A DNA stretch of 64,000 nucleotides, from positions 186,001-250,000 of the forward strand of contig NZ_FXTU01000004.1 of assembly GCF_900182735.1 (NCBI RefSeq). Reading direction: 5' to 3'. Origin of the DNA: Laceyella tengchongensis. GTDB lineage: Bacteria > Bacillota > Bacilli > Thermoactinomycetales > Thermoactinomycetaceae. The notes under the pieces were generated by a model. It was not told the DNA's origin and searched no databases. It saw only the letters and a list, made by a program, of their open reading frames with translations. The position numbers and the translations under genes are program-made. Every line of letters begins with the position of its first letter. Within the stretch, counting starts at the first letter, position 1. Positions 25,510 through 34,403 of this stretch are shown in pieces.

Positions 25510-26100
25510 GTGGTGTTAGTTTGCTTAGATCCGGGACACGGTGGTGCGGATTACGGAGCGGTTGGGAATAAGTTATCGGAAAAAGAGGTGTGCTTAAACA
25601 TCGCCCGCCATATCCGCAGGCAACTGCTTCGCTATGACGGCCTTCAGGTGACGATGACGCGCTCGATGGATGTCACGACTAGTACAGAGGAGCGCATTCA
25701 GTGGGCCAATCAGTGCGGTGCGGATTTATTTTTAAGTATCCATACCAACGCTTCCCTTGATCCGAAAGCATCGGGCTTCGCTTCCTATGTCAGCGTGGTC
25801 GCCGGATGCGAAACGCGCCGAATCCAATGTTGGCTGCATAATCAAATCGCCTTATTCATGCGCAAGCACGGGGTGGCGGATTTAGGAAAGAAGAACGACA
25901 CGGAGTGGATTGACGGACAGATGTTGGAGCTAAGACAAGTGAAGATGCCGGCGATTGCAGTCAAATCATTATTTATCACCCATGAAGAAGACAATCACCT
26001 GTTATCCCATGAATCATTTATAGAAGAGTACGCCAAGTGCATCGCCGACGGCATTGCCCGCATTTATAAATGCAGACGGAAAGAAGAGGCGAGTGTTTAG
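25510..26100 (+). CDS. CwlD-like N-acetylmuramoyl-L-alanine amidase family protein, probable loss of catalytic Glu
   Basis: A 196-residue Amidase_3 domain that begins directly with the fold (VCLDPGHGGADYGAVG), without a signal peptide. The three zinc ligands are in place: His of DPGHGG, Glu of SEKEV and His of SIHTNAS. The expected catalytic Glu near the end is not: where CwlD-type enzymes read P-x-x-L-(V/I)-E-x-G-F, this one reads PAIAVKSLFITHEED, with Lys in the Glu position. It may therefore bind rather than cut peptidoglycan, or use another residue. With no export signal it would act inside the cell or mother cell. GTG 25510 follows GAGGTGA. Confidence 0.75.
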   Translation: MVLVCLDPGHGGADYGAVGNKLSEKEVCLNIARHIRRQLLRYDGLQVTMTRSMDVTTSTEERIQWANQCGADLFLSIHTNASLDPKASGFASYVSVVAGCETRRIQCWLHNQIALFMRKHGVADLGKKNDTEWIDGQMLELRQVKMPAIAVKSLFITHEEDNHLLSHESFIEEYAKCIADGIARIYKCRRKEEASV

Positions 26101-26126
26101 TGATTTTTCAGCTAAAGAATTGAAAT

Positions 26127-26162
26127 AGACTGCTAACCTTCATCAGGGTAGCAGTCTTTTTG
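26127..26162. terminator. Convergent terminator between amidase and cyclophilin genes
   Basis: AGACTGCTAACC / GGGTAGCAGTCT (one mismatch) with a T-tract on the plus side. Confidence 0.85.
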
Positions 26163-26168
26163 TTGGGT

Positions 26169-26606
26169 TTATTCTTCCCATACTTCTACGGTTTTCATTT
26201 TTTCGCCTTGTTTCATGCTGGTCACGAATTCCATGCCGGACGTCACTTGACCAAACACCGTGTGGACCCCATCCAAATGCGGCTGGGGCTCATGCACGAT
26301 GAAGAATTGGCAGGAACCTGTGTCTGGGCCGCGATGGGCCATGGATAGCGCACCTGGCACATGGCGGTGCGGGTTGTTTTTCGTTTCGCAAGGAATGGTG
26401 TATCCTGCATCTCCCGTGCCGATGCCATGGGGGCAACCGCCTTGGCTGACGAAGCCGGGGATGACTCGGTGGAAGGTGAGTCCGTTGTAAAACCCTTCAT
26501 TCGCTAATTTTTGGAAGTTCTTCACGGTGATGGGTGCAGCTTCGGGGAAAAAGTCAATCAGGATTTGGCCCCCGTTTTCCAGTTCGATACGGCCTTTGAT
26601 CGCCAT
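26169..26606 (-). CDS. ppiB: Peptidyl-prolyl cis-trans isomerase (cyclophilin)
   Basis: A 145-residue cytosolic cyclophilin, the compact bacterial PpiB form. The catalytic region is seen in YNGLTFHRVIPGFVSQGG, with the active Arg in FHRV; other core motifs are SMAHRGPDTGSCQFFIV and HLDGVHTVFGQV. It speeds proline isomerisation during folding. The gene lies 36 bases downstream of the UDP-glucose dehydrogenase gene on the same strand, so they may be co-transcribed. Confidence 0.94.
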   Translation of the reverse strand: MAIKGRIELENGGQILIDFFPEAAPITVKNFQKLANEGFYNGLTFHRVIPGFVSQGGCPHGIGTGDAGYTIPCETKNNPHRHVPGALSMAHRGPDTGSCQFFIVHEPQPHLDGVHTVFGQVTSGMEFVTSMKQGEKMKTVEVWEE

Positions 26607-26642
26607 GTGAAACTCTCCTCTCTTCGCAATACGTTTCTCATT

Positions 26643-27971
26643 CTACCTTACCTGTTTCTCGGATTCAAATGTCTTCACACAGGGGCGACCGATGGAATGG
26701 TACTCCAACGGGCAAGAGCCGGCTAACATCTTGATTTCTTGGATGGAGAATAGGTTGCATCCATCAAATAGGAGCGGTTCGTTGGGCAATTCACACATAC
26801 GTTTCCAATTAATTGCGCGGAAATCGGGCCAGTCCGTCAGAATGACGATGGCATCTGCCCCTTGCATGCAGGTGTATGGATCAGAAAATAGCTCCACTTG
26901 AGGATAAGGGAACGCCTTCACCAATGGGTCGTGCGCAACGATGCGGGCCCCCTTGGCCAAGGCGATCTCGGTGAACCGAAGGGAGGGGGCTTCTCGGATA
27001 TCGTCGGTTCCCGGTTTGCAGGAGAGTCCGAACAAGGCGATGCGTTTATCAGCTAGCGTGTCCAGCCGTTGTTCGATTCTTTCCACGAAGCGCGTCATTT
27101 GCCAAGCGTTGACTCGGTCAGCCGCTTCCAATAGCGGCAAGGGGACTCCCTCCGCCCGGGCCGTCTGGATCAGTGTGTGGATGTCTTTCGCGATGCATGA
27201 ACCGCCATAGCCGATACCTGCTTTGAGAAAATGCGGGGCGATGTGGGGATCGTTGCCAATGCTTTGCGCGATATCAGCGACATCTGCGCCAAACGTCTCG
27301 CAGAGTTGGCTAAACATGTTGATATAGGAAATCTTCATCGCCAAAAAAGCGTTGGCCGCATAATTGATAAGTTCAGCGCTGGTACGCCGGCAAAATTGAA
27401 TGGGCGTTTGATTGAAATGATACAGTTCGTTGATCAAAGGAATGGTTGATTCGTTTTCGTAGCCGACAACGATGCGGTCGGGGGAAAGGAAATCGTCCAC
27501 CGCCCGCCCTTGCTGCAAAAAATCTGGATTGTGGACCACATCGAGAAATTGGATGTGATGGTTATTGGATAGCCGTTCGGCGAAGGCATCGGTTGTCCCG
27601 ACCGGAACGGTGCTTTTGATGATCACCAGCTGCCCCGCTTGCCCGTAAATGGCTAGCTGGTCGCATATTTCCCACACTTGGCTGAGGTCGGGCGAGCCGT
27701 CTGGCAGGGAGGACGTTTCCACCGTCACAAATAGGACGGTTGATTCTTTGATGGCATGCGCGATATCCGTCGTGAAGCGGATCACGCTGCCGGACTGCGC
27801 TTGGCGCAACAGCTCCGCAAGCCCTGTTTCGTAAATGGGCGGTTTTCCGTTTTGCAACTGGTCGATGGTGGCTTGCGCGACATCCACGCCGATGACGCGG
27901 TGCCCTTGAGTGGCTAAGCAAACCGCAGTCACCAATCCGACATAGCCTAATCCGATAACTCCGATGTTCAT
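26643..27971 (-). CDS. UDP-glucose 6-dehydrogenase
   Basis: A 442-residue NAD-dependent enzyme (TuaD/Ugd type) that makes UDP-glucuronate for envelope polysaccharides such as teichuronic acid. The start MNIGVIGLGYVGLVTAVCLA is the NAD-binding site, and the catalytic Cys is in IGYGGSCIAKDIH (about residue 260). FLAMKISYINMFSQLCE and FGLSCKPGTDDIREAPS complete the family pattern. GGGAGGCAG precedes ATG 27971; 14 extra upstream codons are excluded. No glycosyltransferase is nearby, so the polymer it feeds is unknown. Confidence 0.94.
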   Translation of the reverse strand: MNIGVIGLGYVGLVTAVCLATQGHRVIGVDVAQATIDQLQNGKPPIYETGLAELLRQAQSGSVIRFTTDIAHAIKESTVLFVTVETSSLPDGSPDLSQVWEICDQLAIYGQAGQLVIIKSTVPVGTTDAFAERLSNNHHIQFLDVVHNPDFLQQGRAVDDFLSPDRIVVGYENESTIPLINELYHFNQTPIQFCRRTSAELINYAANAFLAMKISYINMFSQLCETFGADVADIAQSIGNDPHIAPHFLKAGIGYGGSCIAKDIHTLIQTARAEGVPLPLLEAADRVNAWQMTRFVERIEQRLDTLADKRIALFGLSCKPGTDDIREAPSLRFTEIALAKGARIVAHDPLVKAFPYPQVELFSDPYTCMQGADAIVILTDWPDFRAINWKRMCELPNEPLLFDGCNLFSIQEIKMLAGSCPLEYHSIGRPCVKTFESEKQVR

Positions 27972-28856
27972 GTTTCTGCCTCCCTTGCAAGTTGAGCCGT
28001 TCTTTTCAAACATGGTTCCATCAACCCGGCGACACCCCGTCCGATGCGCGGATGGCGCCCCCTCTCAGGCATCCGTCAACGGTACTCTTTTCATCGAAAA
28101 GGGTGAAAGATCGCAATCTAGCAATCAGGGTACAGAAAAAAAGGAAAACTCGCGAAAGAGTGACTTGATTGACGACATACTCGCCTTCATTGGCGTCGGG
28201 AGCGAGGAGCTGGATGTTGCCCCTTTGGTCGTGAAGGTGTTGGACGAGGCGGTACAAGCCTTTCATCGCCATTGGAAGCAAAAATTCCCTATATTTTATA
28301 TTAGGTGGCCATTGTAAAAAATGGGTTGAGGAAGGATGAAAGGTTGATTTGATTTATTTATGCCGAAACCGGCGAAGCCCGGCCGCCCCACACTGATGAG
28401 CGCCTGCTGCTTCCCGTCTTAGCTGACGCAGTGGATTACTTGAACTCTTCCAGCTCTCATGTTTCAACTTTGATACACAGACAATCACCTCGTTTCGTCA
28501 GTGGAAACTCTTTCCTCCATTGTACCAATTGTGCATCTCGGTGCGCATCTTTCGCATGCGAATAATTTTTCCGCCGCCGACGTCGAGCAGATAAGAGGCG
28601 TCGGGGATGATCGCAAAAGACGTGCCAAAAACAAGTAGTTCTTGTATACTGTAAATGGACACAGACAGAAAGCGCTTACTCTTATGAATAATGGGGCTTT
28701 CGCCAACTGATCCCACCCGCGCGGGGTAAGCTCAGCATGCGGAGGGATCAGGGCATTTGGTTGAAAGGGAATAGGACAAAAATCTTTTCACACATGAAAG
28801 AATGTGTTACTTTAAAGAGTAAAAGCTATAAGCCCTCGCCATGAGGAGGAAAAAGG
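27972..28856. other. Gene-poor region with doubtful small ORFs
   Basis: About 880 bases without a gene I can support. Minus-strand frames at 28021-28281 (86 codons) and 28498-28716 (72 codons, with SFAIIPDASYLLDVGGGKI) read like protein but have no good ribosome binding site; a plus-strand frame overlapping the first (ending 28317) contains a plausible helix DLIDDILAFIGVGSEELD. They could be gene remnants. Near yerC, ACACAT, six bases, ATGTGT (28790-28807) forms an inverted repeat, followed by TTACT...AGTAA (28807-28822); these may be operator sequences for yerC. Confidence 0.35.
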
Positions 28857-29165
28857 ATGCAACTCAACAAGTTGAATAAAAAAGAAGTCGAGCAATTGTT
28901 CAATGCAGTACTTCAACTAGAGAATATGGAAGATTGCTATCGATTTTTCGAAGATCTCTGCACCGTGAATGAGATCAAATCCCTTGCGCAACGCTTGGAA
29001 GTGGCGCGCATGTTGGAAGAGGGTTACACCTACAACCAGATTGAGACGGAGACGGGAGCGAGCACGGCTACGATCTCCCGCGTCAAACGGTGTCTTCATT
29101 ACGGCACGGATGGGTATAAGCTCGCTTTGGATCGCCTGTATAAAGATGAGGGCGACAAAGCCTGA
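28857..29165 (+). CDS. yerC: YerC/YecD family TrpR-related protein
   Basis: A 102-residue DNA-binding-like protein of the YerC/YecD family, related in fold to the TrpR repressor. The helix-turn-helix is TYNQIETETGASTATISRVKR, with the upstream helix LCTVNEIKSLAQRLEVARML. In Bacillus it is found next to pcrB-pcrA-ligA, exactly as here. Its target is not established. AGGAGGAAAAAGG precedes the ATG. A terminator-like hairpin separates it from pcrB, so it may be transcribed apart from the helicase genes. Confidence 0.92.
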   Translation: MQLNKLNKKEVEQLFNAVLQLENMEDCYRFFEDLCTVNEIKSLAQRLEVARMLEEGYTYNQIETETGASTATISRVKRCLHYGTDGYKLALDRLYKDEGDKA

Positions 29166-29280
29166 CGGCAGGTAAGAAGGCCGGTAACCCGAAGAGCGAT
29201 TGTGGCAACAGCCTTTTTCGCCGACGTGACCGCGGGAGGCAAGCGCAAAAATCGGTTCCGGCCCTTTGTCACCAAATAGT

Positions 29281-29313
29281 CCCCGCTTATTCATATAGGC
29301 GGGGTTTTCTTTT
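29281..29313 (+). terminator. Terminator between yerC and pcrB
   Basis: CCCCGC / GCGGGG with a 12-base loop followed by TTTTCTTTT. Confidence 0.75.
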
Positions 29314-29366
29314 GCCACAATACCCAGTGTATAATAATGCTTGTAGGTTTGGGGGCGAGATGAGAG

Positions 29367-30101
29367 ATGACGATATTGAAAGAGCAGGCCGCCAGGTGGC
29401 GGCATGTGTTTAAATTAGACCCGAACCGGACGATTTCCGATCTGGCCCTCAAGTTGGTGTGCAATGCGGGGACGGATGCGATTATCGTCGGCGGGACGGA
29501 TGGGATTACGTTTAAAAACACAAGGGATTTGCTCCATCGTGTCCGTGAATATGGAGTTTTGTGTGTGCAAGAGGTTTCGGAGATCAATGCGGTGGTGCCG
29601 GGATTTGACGGATATTTGATTCCCACCGTTATCAATACGAAGGAAGCGCGCTGGATTCACGGTGCGCATGTGGATGCCTTGCGCAAATACGGAGACCTGA
29701 TCCCGTGGGACAAAGTGCTGTTATTGGGGTATACGGTGCTAAATCCAGAGGCCAAAGTGGCGCGCCTCACGCAGGCGGAGACGGCTTGCACGGAGGAGCA
29801 AATGGTCGCGTATGCGCGTTTGGTCGAACATTTGTTTTGCTGGCCGGTGCTGTACATCGAATACAGCGGACGATTTGGCGATATGGCGTTGGTGGATGCT
29901 GCACAACGTGTATGTAGGAAAAGCCGTATCTTTTACGGCGGTGGCATCACCACAAAGGAGCAAACCGTCGCAGCGGCTGAGCTTGCCGACACCGTCGTCG
30001 TCGGCAATTTGATCTACACCCATGCAGAACGGGCGGCTAAGACGGTCAAGTGGGTGAAAGAGACGGATAGAAAGGGTGATCAGCGTGTTAAAAACCGGTG
30101 A
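29367..30101 (+). CDS. pcrB: Heptaprenylglyceryl phosphate synthase PcrB
   Basis: A 244-residue TIM-barrel prenyltransferase that joins heptaprenyl diphosphate to glycerol 1-phosphate, giving an archaeal-type ether lipid precursor in Firmicutes. Key motifs are FKLDPNR near the start, AIIVGGTDGIT, LPGYTVLNP-like LLGYTVLNPEAKVA, YIEYSGRFGD and FYGGGITTKEQ for the phosphate. The C-terminus runs some 15 residues beyond the usual end and overlaps the pcrA start by 17 bases. Directly upstream of the helicase gene, as in Bacillus. Confidence 0.93.
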   Translation: MTILKEQAARWRHVFKLDPNRTISDLALKLVCNAGTDAIIVGGTDGITFKNTRDLLHRVREYGVLCVQEVSEINAVVPGFDGYLIPTVINTKEARWIHGAHVDALRKYGDLIPWDKVLLLGYTVLNPEAKVARLTQAETACTEEQMVAYARLVEHLFCWPVLYIEYSGRFGDMALVDAAQRVCRKSRIFYGGGITTKEQTVAAAELADTVVVGNLIYTHAERAAKTVKWVKETDRKGDQRVKNR

Positions 30102-32262
30102 AGAACTTCTGCAGGGGCTGAATCCGATGCAGAAGCAGGCCGTGGAAACAACCGACGGGCCGGTTCAGATCATTGCGGGTGCGGGCAGCGGCAAGACCCG
30201 CGTGCTGACACATCGCGTGGCGTATTTGTTAGCGGAGAAAGGGATTCATCCCTGGAATGTGTTGGCGATCACATTTACGAATAAAGCGGCGCGGGAGATG
30301 AAGGAGCGCATCGGCCAGTTGGTAGGCCCGATGGCAGAAGAAATCTGGATCTCCACGTTTCACTCCATGTGCGTCCGCATGTTGCGCAGAGACATCGACA
30401 GGCTGGGTTATTCCCGCAATTTCACCATCCTGGACACATCAGACCAGTTGACGGTGATCAAACAGGTGTTAAAAGAGCAAAACCTTGATCCCAAGAAGTT
30501 TGAGCCGCGCACTTTGCTGGGTAAGATCAGCCATGCCAAAAATATGTTGCGCGAACCGGGCGAAATGAAGGCGCATGCCCAGACGTTTATGGATGAAGTA
30601 GCGGCTGACGTGTACGAGAAATATCAAGACAAACTGCGCACCAACGAATCGCTCGATTTTGATGACTTGTTGATGGTCACGGTGAAGTTGTTGCGAACCC
30701 AACCTGAGGTAAAAGATTATTACCAGCGGAAGTTTCAATTCATCCATGTTGATGAATACCAAGACACCAACCATGTGCAGTACATCCTCACCAAGATGCT
30801 GGCCGAAAAACACCAAAACCTTTGCGTCGTGGGCGATTCGGACCAGTCCATTTATCGGTTCCGCGGTGCGGATATCAGCAATATCCTCAATTTTGAACGC
30901 GATTATCCCCAAGCGACCGTGATCAAATTGGAACAAAACTACCGCTCAACCAAAAAGATCTTGGCCGCCGCTAACCATGTCATTGCCCACAACACCGAGC
31001 GCAAGCCGAAAGAGTTGTGGACGGACAATGACGAGGGGGAAATGCTCCACCTGTTTGAGGCGGGGACGGAGCATGAGGAAGCGCACTATGTGGCTGAGCA
31101 TATCTTACAGGGCCGCAAAGAAGGGCAACCTTATAAAAACTTCGCCGTTCTATATCGCACCAACGCCCAGTCGCGGGTGTTGGAGGAAGTGATGATGAAG
31201 GCGAACATCCCCTATTCGATTGTCGGTGGAATCAAATTCTATGAGCGCAAAGAGATCAAAGACGTGCTAGCTTATCTACGCCTCATCGTCAATCCGCATG
31301 ACGATCTGAGCTTGACCCGGATCATCAATGTGCCCAAGCGCGGCATCGGCGTAGCGACGTTGGACAAGATTGCCGGATATGCCCGCGAGCACGGATTGTC
31401 GCTGTTTGGTGCTTTGTTGGAGATGGAGGAAATCGGCCTGACGCAACGCACATTGAAGCCGCTCAGCGAATTTGTGGACTTGGTGCGCCACCTGCACGCC
31501 ATGATCGAGTACTTGTCGGCGGTGGAGATCACGGAAGAGGTCTTGAAGCGTAGCGGTTATCGCGAGGAATTGAAACGGGAAAACAGCTTGGAGGCCGCTA
31601 GCCGGTTGGAGAACATCGACGAGTTCCTGTCGGTGGCCCAAGAATTTGAGAAGCACAATGAAGATAAGTCGCTGGTTGCCTTTTTGACCGATTTGGCACT
31701 CATCTCCGATTTGGATGCATTGGGAGACGAGCAGGAAGAGGCGGACAAGGGGGATTCAGTGGTGCTGATGACCTTGCACAGTGCCAAGGGGTTGGAATTT
31801 CCTACCGTCTTTTTGGTAGGTATGGAAGAGGGGATCTTCCCACACATGCGCTCGCTGGATGACGAAGACGAGATGGAAGAAGAACGCCGGCTTGCCTATG
31901 TGGGCATCACGCGCGCGGAGAAAGTGTTACATCTGACGCGTGCCCGGACGCGAACCATCTATGGACAAACCACCTCCTACTTACCTTCTCGTTTTTTGAA
32001 GGAGATTCCGGTGGAGTTGGTGGAAGAAGTTGGTAGCAGACAATCGGCCAGCAACGCCACCCCACGCAGAGTCGTGCGGCCGACCCCCAATGTGGTGGCC
32101 GATTGGCGGGTGGGAGATAAAGCCGAACACGCCAAGTGGGGCCTAGGTACAGTGGTAAAAGTGCAAGGGGAAGGCGAGGACTTGGAATTGAACATCGCTT
32201 TTCCGGCGCCGATCGGCGTGAAAAAACTGTTGGCCAAGTACGCCCCGATCAAAAAAGCGTAG
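30085..32262 (+). CDS. pcrA: ATP-dependent DNA helicase PcrA (UvrD family)
   Basis: A 725-residue 3'-5' superfamily 1 helicase for repair, plasmid replication and removal of RecA. The motifs follow in order: Q motif LNPMQKQAVE, Walker A GAGSGKTRVLTHR, motif Ia TFTNKAAREMKERI, motif II DEYQDTN, motif III GDSDQSIYRFRGAD, motif IV LEQNYRST, motif V TLHSAKGLEFP and motif VI AYVGITRAEK. The C-terminal Tudor-like RNA-polymerase-binding fold is suggested by WRVGDKAEHAKWGLGTVV. GTG 30085 is preferred because AAAGGGTGA lies about seven bases before it; GTG 30076 is the alternative and overlaps that site. Confidence 0.96.
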   Translation: MLKTGEELLQGLNPMQKQAVETTDGPVQIIAGAGSGKTRVLTHRVAYLLAEKGIHPWNVLAITFTNKAAREMKERIGQLVGPMAEEIWISTFHSMCVRMLRRDIDRLGYSRNFTILDTSDQLTVIKQVLKEQNLDPKKFEPRTLLGKISHAKNMLREPGEMKAHAQTFMDEVAADVYEKYQDKLRTNESLDFDDLLMVTVKLLRTQPEVKDYYQRKFQFIHVDEYQDTNHVQYILTKMLAEKHQNLCVVGDSDQSIYRFRGADISNILNFERDYPQATVIKLEQNYRSTKKILAAANHVIAHNTERKPKELWTDNDEGEMLHLFEAGTEHEEAHYVAEHILQGRKEGQPYKNFAVLYRTNAQSRVLEEVMMKANIPYSIVGGIKFYERKEIKDVLAYLRLIVNPHDDLSLTRIINVPKRGIGVATLDKIAGYAREHGLSLFGALLEMEEIGLTQRTLKPLSEFVDLVRHLHAMIEYLSAVEITEEVLKRSGYREELKRENSLEAASRLENIDEFLSVAQEFEKHNEDKSLVAFLTDLALISDLDALGDEQEEADKGDSVVLMTLHSAKGLEFPTVFLVGMEEGIFPHMRSLDDEDEMEEERRLAYVGITRAEKVLHLTRARTRTIYGQTTSYLPSRFLKEIPVELVEEVGSRQSASNATPRRVVRPTPNVVADWRVGDKAEHAKWGLGTVVKVQGEGEDLELNIAFPAPIGVKKLLAKYAPIKKA

Positions 32263-32326
32263 GGTGTCATGCGGCCTGCGTTTACCCACTCACATGCAGT
32301 CCTTAAGTTTAGGAGGATGAAACGGA

Positions 32327-34342
32327 TTGAATTTGGAACAAGCCCAAGCACGCGTACAAGCGTTACACGACATACTGAATGAACACAATTACCGGTATCA
32401 TGTGTTGGACCAACCGACCATATCTGACGCGGAATACGATCAATTGCTACGGGAGTTGATTGAGTTAGAGCGTGAGTTTCCGGAGCTTTCCACCCCTGAT
32501 TCGCCGACCCAGCGTGTAGGTGGGGAAATCTTGCCTCATTTTGAGAAGGTGGAGCACCTTTCTCCGATGCTCAGTCTGGGTAACGCCTTCAACGAACAAG
32601 ACTTGCGGGAATTTGATGAGCGGGTGCGAAAGGCGGCCGGAGACAAGCCGGTGCGGTATGTATGCGAGTTGAAAATCGACGGTTTGGCCGTCTCCCTGCG
32701 ATACGAGGATGGCCGGTTTGTGCTCGGCGCTACTCGCGGGGATGGAACGGTGGGGGAGGATATCACGCAAAACCTGAAAACGATCCGTTCGTTGCCGCTT
32801 AAGTTGCGCCAGCCGGTCAGCTTAGAAGTGCGCGGGGAAGCGTACATGCCGCGGGCCGCGTTTGCGCGTCTGAATAGCGTGCGGGAGGAGCGTGGGGAAG
32901 CCTTGTTTGCCAATCCGCGCAATGCCGCCGCTGGTTCCCTGCGGCAATTGGACCCCAAGCTGGCCGCAGAACGGACGTTGGACATCTTCTTATATGGGAT
33001 TGGGCAGAACGAGGGACTCTCTTTCACGACCCATACCGAAGCATTGGCATTCCTGTCCGAACTCGGATTTAAAGTGAACCCCGAACGGCGGACGGTAGAA
33101 GGTGTCGAAGAGATGCTCCAGTACGTGCAAGAATGGCAGGAGCGCCGTCCTGACCTGGCGTATGATATCGATGGCATCGTGATCAAGGTGGACGATTTAG
33201 CGCTGCGGGAAGAAATGGGCTTCACTGCCAAAAGTCCGCGCTGGGCGATTGCCTACAAATTCCCCGCCGAAGAGGCAGTCACCCGGCTGGAGGAGATCGA
33301 GCTGAATGTGGGGCGCACCGGCGTCGTCACGCCCACCGCGGTGCTACAACCGGTTTCGCTGGCGGGAACGACGGTCAAACGGGCTTCGTTGCATAATGAA
33401 GACATGATTCGGGAAAAGGGTTTGATGTTGGGAGACCATGTGATAGTGAAAAAAGCGGGCGACATCATTCCGGAAGTGGTGGCCGTCCTCACCGACAAGC
33501 GGACAGGGGACGAACGGCCCTTTACCATGCCGACGCACTGCCCGGAATGCGAGAGCCGGCTGGTCCGCCTAGAGGGGGAAGTGGCCCTGCGCTGTATCAA
33601 TCCCGCATGCCCGGCGCAAACACGGGAAGGGATCATTCATTTTGTGTCGCGCGGCGCGATGAACATCGAGGGTCTGGGCGAAAAAGTGGTGACCCAACTG
33701 TTTGAGCGGGGGTTAGTGCGCAGTGTGGCTGATCTATACTATCTGAAAAGCGAAGATCTGTTGCGTTTGGAGCGCATGGGCGAAAAATCGGTGGCCAATC
33801 TCCTGCGCGCCATCGAGGCGAGCAAGTCTAACTCGCTGGAGCGGCTGTTGTTTGGCTTGGGCATTCGCTTTGTGGGGGCCAAGGGCGCCAAGATCTTGGC
33901 GCAACATTACGGCTCCATGGAAGCGTTGCTTTCGGCGACGGAGGAAGAGTTGACCCAATTGGAAGAGATCGGTCCGAAGATGGCGGCTAGCATTACCACT
34001 TACATGAAGAAGCCGGAAGTGCGCGAGACGCTGCGTCGCTTGGCGGAAGCGGGCGTCAATATGCATTATACTGGCCCTGCACCTGTCCGAGCTGGGGATG
34101 GGGCGATGGAGAGCCCATTTGCGGGCAAGACCGTTGTCATCACCGGCACGTTGGAGCGCATGTCGCGCAAGGAAGCATCCGAATTGCTGGAGTCGTTAGG
34201 CGCCCATGTGACTGGCAGTGTGAGCAAGAAAACTGACCTGCTTATCGCAGGCGAGAAGGCAGGCTCCAAATTGGATAAGGCGAATAAGTTGGGGATCACG
34301 GTCTGGGACGAAGAGACATTCTTAGCCCATTTGCCGAAGTAA
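32327..34342 (+). CDS. ligA: NAD-dependent DNA ligase LigA
   Basis: A 671-residue replicative ligase. Domain order is clear: Ia (NAD binding, HNYRYHVLDQPTISDAEYD), adenylation domain with Lys116 in CELKIDGLAV, OB fold, the four-cysteine zinc finger (CPECES, then CINPACPAQ), HhH repeats including IEGLGEKVV and FGLGIRFVGA, and a C-terminal BRCT domain from about residue 590 (FAGKTVVITGTLERMSRKEA). TTG 32327 starts translation after AGGAGG. It follows pcrA by 64 bases in a conserved repair/replication cluster. Confidence 0.97.
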   Translation: MNLEQAQARVQALHDILNEHNYRYHVLDQPTISDAEYDQLLRELIELEREFPELSTPDSPTQRVGGEILPHFEKVEHLSPMLSLGNAFNEQDLREFDERVRKAAGDKPVRYVCELKIDGLAVSLRYEDGRFVLGATRGDGTVGEDITQNLKTIRSLPLKLRQPVSLEVRGEAYMPRAAFARLNSVREERGEALFANPRNAAAGSLRQLDPKLAAERTLDIFLYGIGQNEGLSFTTHTEALAFLSELGFKVNPERRTVEGVEEMLQYVQEWQERRPDLAYDIDGIVIKVDDLALREEMGFTAKSPRWAIAYKFPAEEAVTRLEEIELNVGRTGVVTPTAVLQPVSLAGTTVKRASLHNEDMIREKGLMLGDHVIVKKAGDIIPEVVAVLTDKRTGDERPFTMPTHCPECESRLVRLEGEVALRCINPACPAQTREGIIHFVSRGAMNIEGLGEKVVTQLFERGLVRSVADLYYLKSEDLLRLERMGEKSVANLLRAIEASKSNSLERLLFGLGIRFVGAKGAKILAQHYGSMEALLSATEEELTQLEEIGPKMAASITTYMKKPEVRETLRRLAEAGVNMHYTGPAPVRAGDGAMESPFAGKTVVITGTLERMSRKEASELLESLGAHVTGSVSKKTDLLIAGEKAGSKLDKANKLGITVWDEETFLAHLPK

Positions 34343-34349
34343 CGAGATG

Positions 34350-34388
34350 AACGGGGCGTGAGGCGGGTCTTCATGCCCCGTTTCATTT
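34350..34388 (+). terminator. Hairpin after ligA
   Basis: AACGGGGCGTGA / TCATGCCCCGTT, twelve pairs with one wobble and a nine-base loop; tail TTCATTT. It may attenuate rather than fully stop transcription into the next gene, which starts 16 bases later. Confidence 0.75.
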
Positions 34389-34403
34389 GACGGAGGAGAA
34401 ACC

